A DNA stretch of 64,000 nt from Myoxocephalus aenaeus (taxonomy: Eukaryota; Chordata; Actinopteri; Perciformes; Cottidae): assembly GCA_038501785.1 (NCBI GenBank), contig JBAMJR010000005.1, positions 343,501 to 407,500 of the forward strand. Direction: 5' to 3'. A model generated the notes under the pieces. That model had not been told where the DNA came from. It made no database searches and worked only from the letters and a program-made list of their open reading frames with translations. Below, piece by piece: positions 1-10,312 of this stretch (its first letter is position 1; the number at the start of each line of letters is the position of its first letter). A program made the position numbers and the translations under genes.

Positions 1-493
1 TGAGTCGTCTGCAGCTGTTAAAAAACACATGAATAAAGGAAATGATGAGATCTCTGGTGGCTTTCTGTCGATCACATTTCATGTATAAAAACACATTTTG
101 AGCAAGAAAGAATATTTACAGGTTGAGAAAAAGGTTCAAAGGTGCGATGCAGGGGTCCTTGTGGCAGACTCTTCTCCTGTGAAGAGGCCCGCTGCACTGG
201 ACGAGGGGAGGTATGGGGGGGGGGGGCCCGCAGGAGGAGGTCTCGAGTAGTATATAGGGTATACGTTTGCGCGTGACACCCTTGTGCGCGTGAGTCCGCA
301 TGCACACTTCACAATATGCAAATAAAAAATAAAAAAACTAGGTGGAGTCATTTTGAAAAGTGGGTGCAACCTTATGTATTTTAGAGCTGTGTCATAACAG
401 TGGCGTTTGTTTAAATATGTGTATATATATAGGTCTGTTACCCCATGTTATTTTATTCACTTCTGGACCTACTGGAATAAAATATCTATCGTA
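1..493. other. Intergenic flank of the gypsy element, no gene seen
   Basis: AT-rich sequence with a short G run near 220. No splice-bounded or conserved open frame is recognised; the short open frames here have no familiar motif. It is the left host flank of the LTR retrotransposon. Confidence 0.5.
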
Positions 494-497
494 GGCT

Positions 498-1197
498 TAT
501 AACGGTACGACCGGTTTGATTGGGGTGCCAGCTAGGTCTGTGCCTAACAATATCTTCCTCAGGGTGTGAGTCGATATTTAGTAATTTGTTTGGTCAACCG
601 CACACAGGGCTCCAGTAGAGAGTACACTCCCCCCTCACACACTGAACCCTCAAAAGGTCCCTCCCCCCAAGCATTACACATGAATATTGTTCATCACAAT
701 TAATCACCACACAGATATCAGTCCTTTTCAGATGCTTGTGTATTTACAATTCAGTACCGACACAATACACACATTGAGTCCATCACCCAGTTCCCCCCCC
801 CCCCCCCCCCCTAAATCCACCCTGTAATTTCCCTCTCATCCGCTTCCCCGTGCCGTTCACCAGGAAAAATCGTTGGTCCACCAAAAAGATCCCCCACGGT
901 TTGTGCCGAGTGACAGCGTGTCAGATAATCCAGTGGTTACGCTGCAGCAATCGTTGCCTCGCAGGTGGCCGGGGAACTTTGAATAGCGCGCACTTAAAAC
1001 CTCGAACACAAAGAAGACGGACGTTCACGGGTTACGCTTCCCGTACGCTCCGGGTACTCGCTTCTCTTTTTGCGCCGCCCCGCATTTCCGCTTTTGTCCG
1101 CCGTTCGGCAAGGGCACAGCGTGGATTGGTTTCTGAATGGGGGTGCGTCTGTGACGTGGGTGCGTCTGTGTCGGTGTAGTGATACCAGATCGCTACA
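498..1197 (-). repeat. 3' LTR of the gypsy element
   Basis: About 700 bp, matching the outer parts of 6409-8738. It ends GCTACA at 1197 next to the polypurine tract. It lacks a 16-bp stretch (around 859) that the other LTR keeps and holds a longer C tract (about 795-812). The preceding GGCT (494-497) is the target duplication. Confidence 0.93.
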
Positions 1198-1210
1198 TTC
1201 CTCCCCCCTT
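1198..1210 (-). promoter_or_regulatory. Polypurine tract for plus-strand priming
   Basis: On the element strand this reads AAGGGGGGAGGAA directly abutting the 3' LTR. Position and composition are those of the polypurine tract that primes second-strand cDNA synthesis in LTR retrotransposons. Confidence 0.8.
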
Positions 1211-1241
1211 GTAAAATGAGCCTAGGGAATGGCCTTTTACT

Positions 1242-2765
1242 TTAATCCGGGAATCCAAGGAAATCTTCTTCGTCACTCCCTTCCTGAAAGATATCCAGAA
1301 GACGATTTTCCGTGGGTACACTTGGTTGCTGGATTGCTGTCACTGGAAATCCTTTAAAATCCTCATCCTCGCTCTCCTCCGCAAACAATTCCCTCAGGCG
1401 TTGCCGTTGTTGTTCTTCTACCTCCTCTGCGGTGGGGTAGCAAGGTTTCAACCTCGAGATATGAACCGTTTTGCGGTCCTCTCCAGTGTCTTCCAGCACA
1501 ATTTCATAATTCACCGGACCCTTTTGCTCTACAATCCGGTACGGTCCTTGCCATTTTGGCGCAAGTTTAGCGGTAAAAGCTTTCTCTGCTTTTGAGAGGA
1601 GGTGAGCTCGTAGCCAGACTCGCGCTTTTTCCTCGAACTCCAACTCCCGTTTGTGCTTATCATAGTTCCTCTTCTGCCGTTGTCGGGCCTTGTGCAAATT
1701 AGTTTGCACAAATTCCTGCATTCCCTTCAGCTGAGCAGTTTTGAGATACGGTGGTGAGTCTGGGGAAGCCAGTCGTGGTGATAATATGATGTCCATGGGT
1801 CCTCGCAGAGGTCTGGACAGGTTCAGCTCGGCCGGCGTCACTCCCGTAGATTCATGGATAGATGAATTTAGGGCAAACCGGAATTCGGGTAGGTGTTCAT
1901 CCCACTTTTTATGATTATTTCCCACAAAGGAGGCTATCATGGTTTTCAGGGTCCGGTTTACTCTTTCTGTCAGATTGGTTTGTGGATGGTAGGCAGTGGT
2001 CATTTTGTGCCTTAGGTTCCATTCCTTGCAGGTATCTGCAAAGATGTTGGACACAAACTGTGGGCCTTGGTCAGACAGGATGTAGTCTGGAACTCCCCAC
2101 CGGGTTAGTATTTCTTGGCGGAGGACAGCTGTAGCTTTTTTCAGCGGGAAAAGCTCCACCCATCGGGAATAGTAGTCCACAAAAACCAGTAAGTACAGGT
2201 TCCTCTGGGAACTCCTTGGAAATGGGCCCATCAGATCTACTCCAAGCATCTCCCAAGATCGCTGAACGATGGTCTGTTGCAGCATTCCTGCTTTTTTCCT
2301 GCTTTCGGGTTTGTAGGCTTGACATACTTGACAACTTCTAACATAGTCCTTGACCGCCAAACTTAGTCTTGGCCAGTACAAGACTGCTCGCATTCGATGG
2401 TAGGTTTTGTACCGACCCAGATGACCAGACAGAGGATCGTCATGGAAACTGTGTAGGAGTTGCTGCCGGCAAGCCTCGGGAATGTACAACTGGTAGATAG
2501 TTTTATGGGCCATTTGGACAACTCTGTACACCATGTCCTCCAAGATAAGGAATTTTGTGTAAGCATTCACAATAACTTCACCTTTCTCCTGGATCGACTG
2601 GTACAGTTCCTGGATATGCAGGTCGTCCTGCTGTGCTTTCCATAGGACCTCGTCTGAGATCATAAGATCTTTTATAGGGGTTGCTGTGACCGACAGCATC
2701 ATGGCACAAATAGGAGGGGCCAGGCCAGTAACCTCGCCGGGCGCTCTGGACAGAGCATCAGCCAC
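1242..2765 (-). CDS. integrase portion of gypsy polyprotein
   Basis: About 507 codons in the same frame as the upstream part, after the stop. Near the N-terminus is an HHCC zinc-binding module (HSFHDD, GHLGRYKT, CQVCQA). The catalytic core has Asp in DLMGPF (about codon 177), Asp in LSDQGPQF (about 230) and Glu in LTERVN (about 267), the DD(35)E pattern of retroviral-type integrases. A C-terminal beta-rich domain (KWQGPYRI, VHISRLKPCY) follows, then an acidic tail with two similar EDF.GFP motifs. No clear chromodomain is recognised. The listed start is GTG; it is really internal to the polyprotein, so independent translation is doubtful. Confidence 0.88.
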   Translation of the reverse strand: MADALSRAPGEVTGLAPPICAMMLSVTATPIKDLMISDEVLWKAQQDDLHIQELYQSIQEKGEVIVNAYTKFLILEDMVYRVVQMAHKTIYQLYIPEACRQQLLHSFHDDPLSGHLGRYKTYHRMRAVLYWPRLSLAVKDYVRSCQVCQAYKPESRKKAGMLQQTIVQRSWEMLGVDLMGPFPRSSQRNLYLLVFVDYYSRWVELFPLKKATAVLRQEILTRWGVPDYILSDQGPQFVSNIFADTCKEWNLRHKMTTAYHPQTNLTERVNRTLKTMIASFVGNNHKKWDEHLPEFRFALNSSIHESTGVTPAELNLSRPLRGPMDIILSPRLASPDSPPYLKTAQLKGMQEFVQTNLHKARQRQKRNYDKHKRELEFEEKARVWLRAHLLSKAEKAFTAKLAPKWQGPYRIVEQKGPVNYEIVLEDTGEDRKTVHISRLKPCYPTAEEVEEQQRQRLRELFAEESEDEDFKGFPVTAIQQPSVPTENRLLDIFQEGSDEEDFLGFPD

Positions 2766-2771
2766 GGTATT

Positions 2772-5700
2772 TTATCTGCCTTTCCTGTACTCTACTGCGA
2801 AGGTGAACTCTTGTAAGCGTAGAGCCCACCGGATCAGTCTGGTGTTGGGTTTTTGAGTCTGGAAAACCCAAACAAGCGACGAATGGTCGGTTACCACAGT
2901 GAAGAATCTTCCCTCAAGGTAGTATCTCCACTTTTCTATAGCCCATACTACAGCCAGGCATTCAAGTTCAGTGGTGGAATAATTCCTTTCGGCCTTGTTC
3001 AGGCTCCTACTGGCAAAAGCCAACACTTCCTCGGTTCCCATCCCCGTTCGTTGTACTAGCACCGCTCCAAGACCAACTTTACAGGCATCAGTATAGACCA
3101 CAAAAGGTAGGGTGAAGTTTGGATGTCCAAGCACCGGAGTAGTCACCAGACATTGCTTGAGGTTTTCAAAAGCATTTTGACATCCCGTGGTCCAGCTGAA
3201 CTTTGTATTTTTTCTCTTCAGGGCATTAAGGGGCTCCGCTACTTGCGAAAAATTTGGTACAAACCGATGGTACCACCCTGCCATGCCTAAGAATCTCTGC
3301 AGAGATTTCAAGTTGGTTGGCACCGGGTACTCCTCAACGGCCTTGGTCTTCTCAGGGTCCACCTGAACGCCCGCCGCAGACACCATGTGTCCGAGGAATT
3401 TGAGGGACTCGCGGAAGAAATGACTCTTCTTCATGTTCACAGTGAGCTTTGCTTGCCTGAGTTTATCCAAGACTGCCTGGATGTCATGGAAATGGTGGTG
3501 GGGGTCTTGGGAATAAATTATTATGTCATCAAGGTATACAAAACAGATCCTTCCTTTGAGTTCTCCTAGTGCCACCTCCATTAACCGCTGAAAGGTTGCC
3601 GGGGCGTTTTTTAATCCAAAGGGCATGACCTTGAACTGGTATAAGCCCATACCACAGACAAAGGCTGTCTTTTGCCGACTTTCCAGATCCATCTTGACCT
3701 GCCAGTATCCGGAGTTGAGATCCAGTGTGGTGAAAATCTTGGCTCCCCCCAGGGAATCCAGGATCTCCTGTATTGTGGGGAGGGGATATGCATCCCCCTG
3801 TGTTACAGCATTTAATTTCCTAAAGTCCACACAGAATCTAGGATCCACACCTGTTTTCTTTGGAATTAGAACAACTGGTGCTGCCCAGGCAGACGATGAG
3901 GGTTCGATGATGTCGTCTGTCAACATTTGGTCAATGAGTCTCTTCATCACCTGTAATTTTGTAGGCGATACACGATAAGGTTTTTGTCGAATTGCTACAT
4001 CTTGGGTAACAAAATTTTTGTGTTGAACCAGGTTTGTACAACCCAACTGAGAGGTGCAGACATCAGCATTGTCTTGAAGTTTCTCCAGCAACTGCATTTT
4101 TCCATTATGGTCGAGGGCAACATCCTGTATTGCTTGTCTGAATGTTTCCAAGACACCTCCAGCGGCAGAAGAAGCAAGTTTAGCAGGAGCCACAGCAGAA
4201 AAAAATGCACATTGCTGGGTAGGTTCTGGTTCATTTAAGGTTTCCATCAAGAAGTGGAATATTTCTTGTTCATTGGTTCTAAACCAATATGCCTTATTAG
4301 CAATATCCATTTGTATACCACTCTGAAAAAGGAAATCCAGGCCCAGCACGCATGGAAATGCCAATGTTTCAGCGGGAAGTATCGCGGTTGGTTGCTTCCA
4401 TGTCTTCCCATGTAGAGTGTACTCCACCTCACTCTGACCTACGGGTTGTTTTGCTTCTCCATCCGCCAGGTATATGGGACCTTTAGTCCACGGACTCAAG
4501 CTTTGTTTCCAGGTGTCCTTAATGACTGTCCACAGGTCCTGATTCAGCAACGTGAAGGAGGAACCAGTGTCCACGATAGCGTTACCTTTCCATGGGCCTA
4601 TTCTCAAAGGTACCATCAACTGCAGTGGTACTGGATGCGGGAGTGGACGCGAGTCAGAGGTTAGCTGGCCTGGGGAACTTATTTTTACGGAATATCTCCC
4701 CCCTCCGTGGGACATGGTGTTGACAGTAGGATGACTTCCTGGTTTCGTGAAAGGTGGATTTCCCCTTCCTTTCTTCCCATTATCAACGAACGGGCATGTA
4801 GCAGGCGCATGCGTCCCTTTGCACCACCAGCAAAACAGGCCTGGAGGTTTTGAATGAGAGGGGGTATCCATAGTAGCTGTGACTTTTGCACAATTATCCG
4901 CCCGTGTTTGTAGTTTAGTCGCCGGGGCTTTTCCTTGGTCATACACCAGCTCATTATGCCGGTCTTTTTCCAGTTGTTGACCCAGTCGTACCAACCCATC
5001 CACAGTATTCACTCCACTGCTCCGGAGCTGGCTAGTAAGTTTGGGCTGGCAATTCTTAAGAATGAGTTTAAGGACTTCCTCCTCTTTAATCGCCGGTTTC
5101 CACCGCATACACAGAGCCCTGTACATGTATGCAAAATCTCTAAAGCTCTCCTCTTCCCCTTGTACTCTGGTCCGGACTCTCTCAGCTAACTCATCTTCAT
5201 AATCCTCAGAAAGAAATGCTGCAATAAATTTGGTTTCAAAATCTTCCCAATTGGCTGTCTTCCAGCGAACAACATCCCACCAGTCTCGGGCTGTCCCATG
5301 TAACACATTCCTGAGGACAACAATGAGTTCCTCATCTGATAGTGGATTCAGAGCAAGGAAATCATGGCATTTTTCCAAATAGAGCAAGGGGTCGGCGTTA
5401 TCGTCACGTTGTCCAAAGGTGGGGAATTGCAGGTTAATAGGTGTTTTTGCCATAATCCTTCCCCGCACATCTCCTTGTATGCCAGCTGAGGGCATGTCCA
5501 AATTAGTCCGCAGTGTGGATGGTAATTTATGCCGTAGCAGATGCCCAGCTGCGTCTTGGGAGTTGAAAGGAGAACTGGTAAGTGGGGTAGTCTGCGCAGC
5601 TGTGGTGACCAGGGAGGCAATATGTAAAGGTAGCGAATTATGTTTTATCGACACAACCTCTGTGTTCAGGGAGTCCAGACTAAGCACACATGTCGTTAGT

Positions 5701-6281
5701 TGGGCCTGAATATTATCCACATTCTGCACAACCGGGGCCAGAACACTGTTCAGATCCCTAAGAATCTCAGCTTGTTGGTGTTTCAATTTCCAATTCAAGG
5801 TGGAGGTGCACTGGGTCAGGAGATAGTCCAGCTGTTTGGTAAATTCCTCCTGCATTTTGACGTGAACTTGTTCGATTAGTGTGGTCATTGTGTGTGTGAG
5901 GCATTCTTTGACAGCTCTCATGTCTTCTATATTATGGTCTTGACTATTCCTCAGCTGCTGGTAGCTGGTGTTCACCGTTGCTTCCAGATTTAACTGAGAT
6001 ATACGCATTCCTTCCACAGCCTGCCAAAGTTCTGCCAATGCAGGACCCTCGGTTGCGTTCGGAGGTCTTGGCTTTCGTGCAGGGCTCAGTTCCTGCCCGG
6101 ACTCCACCTTCTTATGCTTATCCATATCCAGCAAGAGGGAAATAGACTGAGCTGTTGAGTCTTGCCTATCTAGTTGCTGAGGCAGGAGCAGTGGCGCAAG
6201 TGTATCCTGGAGGTCTGGCAGAGATCCATCAAAAGCTTCCATTTCCCGAGTTATCCTTTGTTCAATGTGCAATAAAGCCAT
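2772..6281 (-). CDS. gag-protease-RT-RNase H portion of gypsy polyprotein
   Basis: 1169 codons from an ATG at 6281 to a TAA at 2772-2774. The N-terminal third is gag: a charged, likely helical leader followed by a capsid-like domain, then the C-X2-C-X3-H-X4-C knuckle, one residue shorter than the usual CCHC spacing. The protease has the single catalytic Asp of DTGSS expected of a homodimeric enzyme. RT carries the YLDD box; RNase H shows the TDA motif and conserved Glu (TELE) and ends at VEYRKGR just before the stop. The product would act in cytoplasmic virus-like particles to package and reverse-transcribe the element RNA. The truncated product lacks integrase and could not complete integration alone. 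Confidence 0.9.
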   Translation of the reverse strand: MALLHIEQRITREMEAFDGSLPDLQDTLAPLLLPQQLDRQDSTAQSISLLLDMDKHKKVESGQELSPARKPRPPNATEGPALAELWQAVEGMRISQLNLEATVNTSYQQLRNSQDHNIEDMRAVKECLTHTMTTLIEQVHVKMQEEFTKQLDYLLTQCTSTLNWKLKHQQAEILRDLNSVLAPVVQNVDNIQAQLTTCVLSLDSLNTEVVSIKHNSLPLHIASLVTTAAQTTPLTSSPFNSQDAAGHLLRHKLPSTLRTNLDMPSAGIQGDVRGRIMAKTPINLQFPTFGQRDDNADPLLYLEKCHDFLALNPLSDEELIVVLRNVLHGTARDWWDVVRWKTANWEDFETKFIAAFLSEDYEDELAERVRTRVQGEEESFRDFAYMYRALCMRWKPAIKEEEVLKLILKNCQPKLTSQLRSSGVNTVDGLVRLGQQLEKDRHNELVYDQGKAPATKLQTRADNCAKVTATMDTPSHSKPPGLFCWWCKGTHAPATCPFVDNGKKGRGNPPFTKPGSHPTVNTMSHGGGRYSVKISSPGQLTSDSRPLPHPVPLQLMVPLRIGPWKGNAIVDTGSSFTLLNQDLWTVIKDTWKQSLSPWTKGPIYLADGEAKQPVGQSEVEYTLHGKTWKQPTAILPAETLAFPCVLGLDFLFQSGIQMDIANKAYWFRTNEQEIFHFLMETLNEPEPTQQCAFFSAVAPAKLASSAAGGVLETFRQAIQDVALDHNGKMQLLEKLQDNADVCTSQLGCTNLVQHKNFVTQDVAIRQKPYRVSPTKLQVMKRLIDQMLTDDIIEPSSSAWAAPVVLIPKKTGVDPRFCVDFRKLNAVTQGDAYPLPTIQEILDSLGGAKIFTTLDLNSGYWQVKMDLESRQKTAFVCGMGLYQFKVMPFGLKNAPATFQRLMEVALGELKGRICFVYLDDIIIYSQDPHHHFHDIQAVLDKLRQAKLTVNMKKSHFFRESLKFLGHMVSAAGVQVDPEKTKAVEEYPVPTNLKSLQRFLGMAGWYHRFVPNFSQVAEPLNALKRKNTKFSWTTGCQNAFENLKQCLVTTPVLGHPNFTLPFVVYTDACKVGLGAVLVQRTGMGTEEVLAFASRSLNKAERNYSTTELECLAVVWAIEKWRYYLEGRFFTVVTDHSSLVWVFQTQKPNTRLIRWALRLQEFTFAVEYRKGR

Positions 6282-6383
6282 TTAATGTTGTAATTGTTTC
6301 CACGAGATCTCAAGGTGTTTGCAGAGCAATTGTTTGATGAGCACACAACATATCCGCTTGGGTTGATGTCCTTTAATGTAACA

Positions 6384-6401
6384 GTCCCATCTGGGGTGCC
6401 A
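6384..6401 (-). promoter_or_regulatory. Probable primer binding site
   Basis: Seven bases inside the 5' LTR, the element strand reads TGGCACCCCAGATGGG. A TGG start complementary to the CCA end of a tRNA is the hallmark of a minus-strand primer site. The tRNA used cannot be named with confidence from the sequence alone. Confidence 0.6.
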
Positions 6402-6408
6402 CTTTTTA

Positions 6409-8738
6409 TGTAACGGTACGACCGGTTTGATTGGGGTGCCAGCTAGGTCTGTGCCTAACAATATCTTCCTCAGGGTGTGAGTCGATATTTAGTAATTTGT
6501 TTGGTCAACCGCACACAGGGCTCCAGCAGAGAGTACACTCCCCCCTCACACACTGAACCCTCAAAAGGTCCCTCCCAGGGGCGTCTCTAGGATTTTGACA
6601 CATCTGGGGCTTAGCCCAGAAGAGTGAAGCAGCGACATTTTTAGACATAGAAACACTCTCCACATACCCTACAGGTACCTGCTCTTCTGGACTGAATTGA
6701 ATTGAGGCATTTCATGGTTACCAGTTAATACCAAATAGGCTAGCAATGTTCACAAACTTCCCTCAATAGCCCAGGCACAGAAATGCCCCATTCATCATGT
6801 TGAACATACCAACAGCAACCATTCAGCAACAGTAAACATTGAGATGTTTAATGAACCATGCATCTTGTCATGTACAGTGTTTACATTGTACATGTAATGC
6901 TCTTTACATACTCATATGTATTTATTCTTTACATATTCTTTAACATTATTTAACACAACATACTCTTTAACATAATATTTAGACATAAGATGCTAATAAT
7001 GCTAATAGTGCTCAACCAACACAAACACTTAAAGTAGTGGTTCTCAAACTTTTTCTGTAAATAACATTTTGTGATTCCATCTGTGCTTTTATAAATAACA
7101 GAATAAAGAAAATTGCAATCACTTAAAGTTTCAAGTAAATCAGATTGCTCCATCAGAATTTTTTTTTTATGTTTTAATTGCAATCACTTAGATCAATGAA
7201 CAGGAAGTTGTATCTGTGCAAAAAAAAAAATACTAATATTTAGTTACTACTAAATAGCTCATTGTGGAAAACAATAAGCTATTTATTTTGTTGCCAAACA
7301 AAACAGAATGAGTGCAGATATGTGAGCATCAGGTTGCATCAGTATTAGTGGAGCAGTGAGCTGCTTTCCTCTACACATCTTTATAAAACAGGGTTGTAGA
7401 TTTGATACAATTCATGTTCAACGTTGAGATCTGTTTTCTGTTTTGAGACACGCAGCAGCAGAAAGGACGTCACGGAGACTTCTGGCAAAACGCCAAAAAA
7501 TAAGCGAGCGAGTCGCGCATGCGCAAGCGTAACCTGTTAACGGCGTAACCATTTACCCGAAAGTACAGACATTTCTCCATGTATTTATTAATGACTTAGT
7601 TTTATGTCCGTGTACTTTGTACTTTTGTAATATGTGAAGCCAGCAGCTCATTGTTGGTAGAAGACAAGAGCACTTTGTCTCTTTCACCTGAGCAGGAGAG
7701 CTGCTCCGGTGCGAGGAGAACTCCGGTTGCTCCTCACAGGAGAGCTGCTGTTGCCATCTTCACCCTGGGAGCGTTTAAAACTCCGATATAGCGGTCTGCT
7801 TTTCACGCGACATATTTTTCGACGCTCTCTGTCCGCTGTTGTGTGCTCAGTGCTCACCTGTGTGTGCGCGCGCACGCGTCTGTGCGCATCGCAGAGCAGA
7901 GGAGAAGTGTTAACGCGACCATTTAGAGACAGAAATGACGGATAAGATCAATAAAATACGTCCGTTTAGTTTAACAACAGAACAAGGTGTAGACCTGTTC
8001 TATAGGAAAGAGAAACTTAAATGACGACTTGTATAATAGGGGGGCGCACACTGGCGCACACTGCAAGTGCGCCTGCTGCCTGACGCCGCTGTTTTGGGTG
8101 AATGACGTATTTATTTATTTTTTGAAAATTAATATTCGGGGCTAATTAAAAAACATCCGGGGCTTTAGCCTAGGGACGCCACTGGTCCCTCCCCCCAAGC
8201 ATTACACATGAATATTGTTCATCACAATTAATCACCACACAGATATCAATCCTTTTCAGATGCTTGTGTATTTACAATTCAGTACCGACACAATACACAC
8301 ATTGAGTCCATCACCCAGTTTCCCCCCCCCTAAATCCACCCTGTAATTTCCCTCTCATCCGCTTCCCCGTGCCGTTCAGCTCAGATTACCCCATCCAGGA
8401 AAAATCGTTGGTCCACCAAAAAGATCCCCCACGGTTTGTGCCGAGTGACAGCGTGTCAGATAATCCAGTGGTTACGCTGCAGCAATCGCTGCCTCGCAGG
8501 TGGCCGGGGAACTTTGAGTAGCGCGCACTTAAAACCTCGAACACAAAGAAGACGGACGTTCACGGGTGACGCTTCCCGTACGCTCCGGGTACTCGCTTCT
8601 CTTTTTGCGCCGCCCCGCATTTCCGCTTTTGTCCGCCGTTCGGCAAGGGCACAGCGTGGATTGGTTTCTGAATGGGGGTGCGTCTGTGACGTGGGTGCGT
8701 CTGTGACGGGGACGGTGTAGTGATACCAGATCGCTACA
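6409..8738 (-). repeat. 5' LTR of the gypsy element, split by a hAT-type insertion
   Basis: LTR sequence runs 6409-6575 and resumes at 8193-8738, with 6568-6575 duplicated at 8185-8192. The promoter-containing LTR is therefore split, with the insertion close to what would be its downstream (R/U5) end in element orientation. It ends GCTACA at 8738, followed by the target duplication GGCT. Confidence 0.92.
6576..8184. mobile_element. Non-autonomous hAT-type DNA transposon inside the LTR
   Basis: Terminal inverted repeats CAGGGGCGTCTCTAGG and (inverted) CAGTGGCGTCCCTAGG differ at two of 16 positions. A perfect 8-bp target duplication GTCCCTCC flanks it (6568-6575 and 8185-8192). CAG...CTG ends and an 8-bp duplication are diagnostic of hAT elements. 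Subterminal GGGGCT motifs occur at both ends. No transposase motif was recognised in the 1609 bp; the left half is AT-rich and 7440-7950 is CpG-rich. It must be younger than the gypsy copy it interrupts. Confidence 0.92.
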
Positions 8739-8742
8739 GGCT

Positions 8743-9198
8743 ATCCATTGTAGAAGCCTGAGCTCTTCTAATTTATATTTCCGTAACATTTGAACCACAT
8801 CTCTAATGTAAATCGAGTGACAGCATCCATCTGTTCAAGTAAATCGTTTGCTATACTGTTGTCTCCAATAAGGCTTTGAGTTTCCCTCGCCTTCTACATA
8901 TCATAACTTTAAGTCAACAACACATTCCATCCGCACCGTCCAGACCCCCGTTTTCTATGAGGAAAACCCAGAATGTGTTGGACTGATTTATTTCTGCTGA
9001 TACGCCCACGTCGCTTACACTATCAAATAAGTTTTCATAAAATCCATGACTGAATCCAAAAAATCAAGATGTGCTTTAAGTGCAGACTTTCAGCTCCAAT
9101 TTGAGGGTATTTACATCCAAATCAGGTGAACGGTGTAGGAACTACAACAAATGTATAAGTGGCCACCCCATTTTTAAGGGACCAAAAGTAATTGGACA
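8743..9198. mobile_element. Left part of a Tc1-like transposon relic
   Basis: The right portion (about 8990-9198) includes GGACCAAAAGTAATTGGAC and other sequence typical of the non-coding end of fish Tc1-like elements. Matching transposase sequence resumes beyond the LINE at 12150, so the LINE appears to have landed inside the Tc1-like copy. The first 200 bases carry nothing recognisable. Confidence 0.55.
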
Positions 9199-9380
9199 AA
9201 TTCAGAATCAGAATCAGCTTTAATGGCCATGTAAATTTTCACATACATGGAATTTGACTCCGGTTTCACTTGCTCTTTGTACTTTTTTTTCACACACAAT
9301 ATACAAGATAAATATAAAAAATATAAAAAGGACATTAAGACAGTAGTAAAACAACAAAAAAGTGCAGATGAAGAGTCTGG

Positions 9381-9728
9381 TTAACTGTTCATCAGAGTGA
9401 CGGCCAGAGGGAAGAAGCTGTTTCTGTGTCTGGTGGTTTTGGCGTACAGTGCTCTGTAGCGCCTTCCAGAGGGGAGGAGTTGGAACAGCTTGTGTCCAGG
9501 GTGTGAGGGGTCTGTGGTGATCTTTACAGCCCGCTTCCTGACTCTGGAGGTGTGCAAGTCCAGGATGGAGGGCAGGCTGGAACCAATGGTTCTCTCTGCA
9601 GACCTGACGATCCGTTGGAGTCTGACTCCGTCCTGTTTGGTGATCCAAACCACACAGTGATGGAGGAGCAGAGGACAGACTGGATGATGAAGAGCAGAGG
9701 ACAGACTGGATGATGAAGAGTAAAACAA
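9381..9728 (-). pseudogene. LINE ORF C-terminal region
   Basis: Encodes the conserved tail ending SFFPLAVTLMNS, preceded by VVWITKQDGVRLQRIVRSAE. The N-terminal serine-rich stretch reflects a local duplication of GGAGCAGAGGACAGACTGGA at about 9664-9715. It is the end of the same ORF in another frame. Confidence 0.75.
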
Positions 9729-9800
9729 GATCAGCAGCTCCTGAGGCAGGTTGAATTTCCTGAGCTGGCGCAGGAAGTACAGTTGTGTCGTCTGCGAACT

Positions 9801-10142
9801 TCAGGAGTTTAACAGACGGGTCCCCTGAGGTGCAGTCATGGTGTAGAGGGAGAAGAGCAGTGGAGAGAGCACACATCCCTGGGGGGCGCCAGTGCTTATA
9901 GTCCGGGTGCTGGATATGATTTTTCCCAGCCTCACCTGCTGCGTCCTGTCTGTCAGGAAGTTTGTGATCCACCGGCAGGTGGGGGCTGGCACGGTGAGCT
10001 GGGAGAGTTTGGGTTGAAGAACCTCCGGGATGATCGTGTTGAATGCAGAGCTGAAGTCCACAAACAGAACCCTTGCATATCTCCCTGGGGTGTCCAGGTG
10101 TTGAAGAATATGGTGCAGTCCCATATTTACTGCATCATCCAC
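9801..10142 (-). pseudogene. LINE reverse transcriptase, palm motifs A and B
   Basis: Contains VLFVDFSSAFNTI (motif A with catalytic Asp) and STGAPQGCVLSPLLFSLYT (motif B). A neighbouring frame just downstream preserves LLKFADDTTV (motif C with the catalytic Asp pair), after which an internal deletion removes most of the thumb. The change of frame between motifs B and C confirms a dead copy. Confidence 0.85.
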
Positions 10143-10176
10143 CGACCTGTTTGCACGGTAGGCAAACTGCAGGGGG

Positions 10177-10312
10177 TCCAGCAGGGGCCCTGTGAGGTCC
10201 TTCAGATGGGTCCAGCAGGGGCCCTGTGAGGTCCTTCAGGTTGGTCCAGCAGGGGCCCTGTGAGGTCCTTCAGATGGGTCCAGCAGGGGCCCTGTGAGGT
10301 CCTTCAGGTGGG
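10177..10312. repeat. 34-bp tandem repeat, four copies, inside the LINE RT
   Basis: TCCAGCAGGGGCCC recurs at 10177, 10211, 10245 and 10279, a spacing of exactly 34. As 34 is not a multiple of three, each added copy shifts the RT frame. Confidence 0.9.

Larger units (their letters stand above)
1242..6281 (-). pseudogene. gag-pol polyprotein frame of the gypsy element, one internal stop
   Basis: One reading frame runs from 6281 to 1242 and is interrupted only by a TAA at 2772-2774, between RNase H and integrase. In order: gag (capsid-like region with residues such as ARDWWD), a CCHC-like zinc knuckle (CWWC...H....C) near residue 482, an aspartic protease motif DTGSS near residue 567, RT with YLDD near residue 915, RNase H (VYTDA, TELECLAV) near 1061, then the integrase. 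There is no separate gag stop or frameshift, so the family probably makes a single fused gag-pol. No env-like frame follows. A single base change could account for the stop; whether it is a mutation or sequence error cannot be told here. Confidence 0.9.
498..8738 (-). mobile_element. Ty3/gypsy LTR retrotransposon, near complete, minus strand
   Basis: Two direct LTRs bound a gag-pol open frame. On the plus strand the left LTR begins TATAACGG (ancestral TGTAACGG as in the right copy) and both LTRs end GCTACA, giving the usual TG...CA termini. Both outer flanks carry the 4-bp duplication GGCT (494-497 and 8739-8742), showing a single integration event. The gag, protease, RT, RNase H, integrase order is that of Ty3/gypsy (Metaviridae-type) elements. 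By eye the LTRs differ at about half a dozen single bases, a 16-bp segment near the AGCTCAGATTACC block present only on the right, the length of a C tract and a few bases near the inner end, so the insertion is fairly young. An in-frame stop in pol and a hAT insertion in the 5' LTR suggest this copy is no longer autonomous. Confidence 0.93.

Noticed and set aside
850..1179. 109-codon frame repeated at 8436-8720
   Set aside because: It lies in the LTR, in antisense direction to the element; duplication simply reflects the two LTRs.
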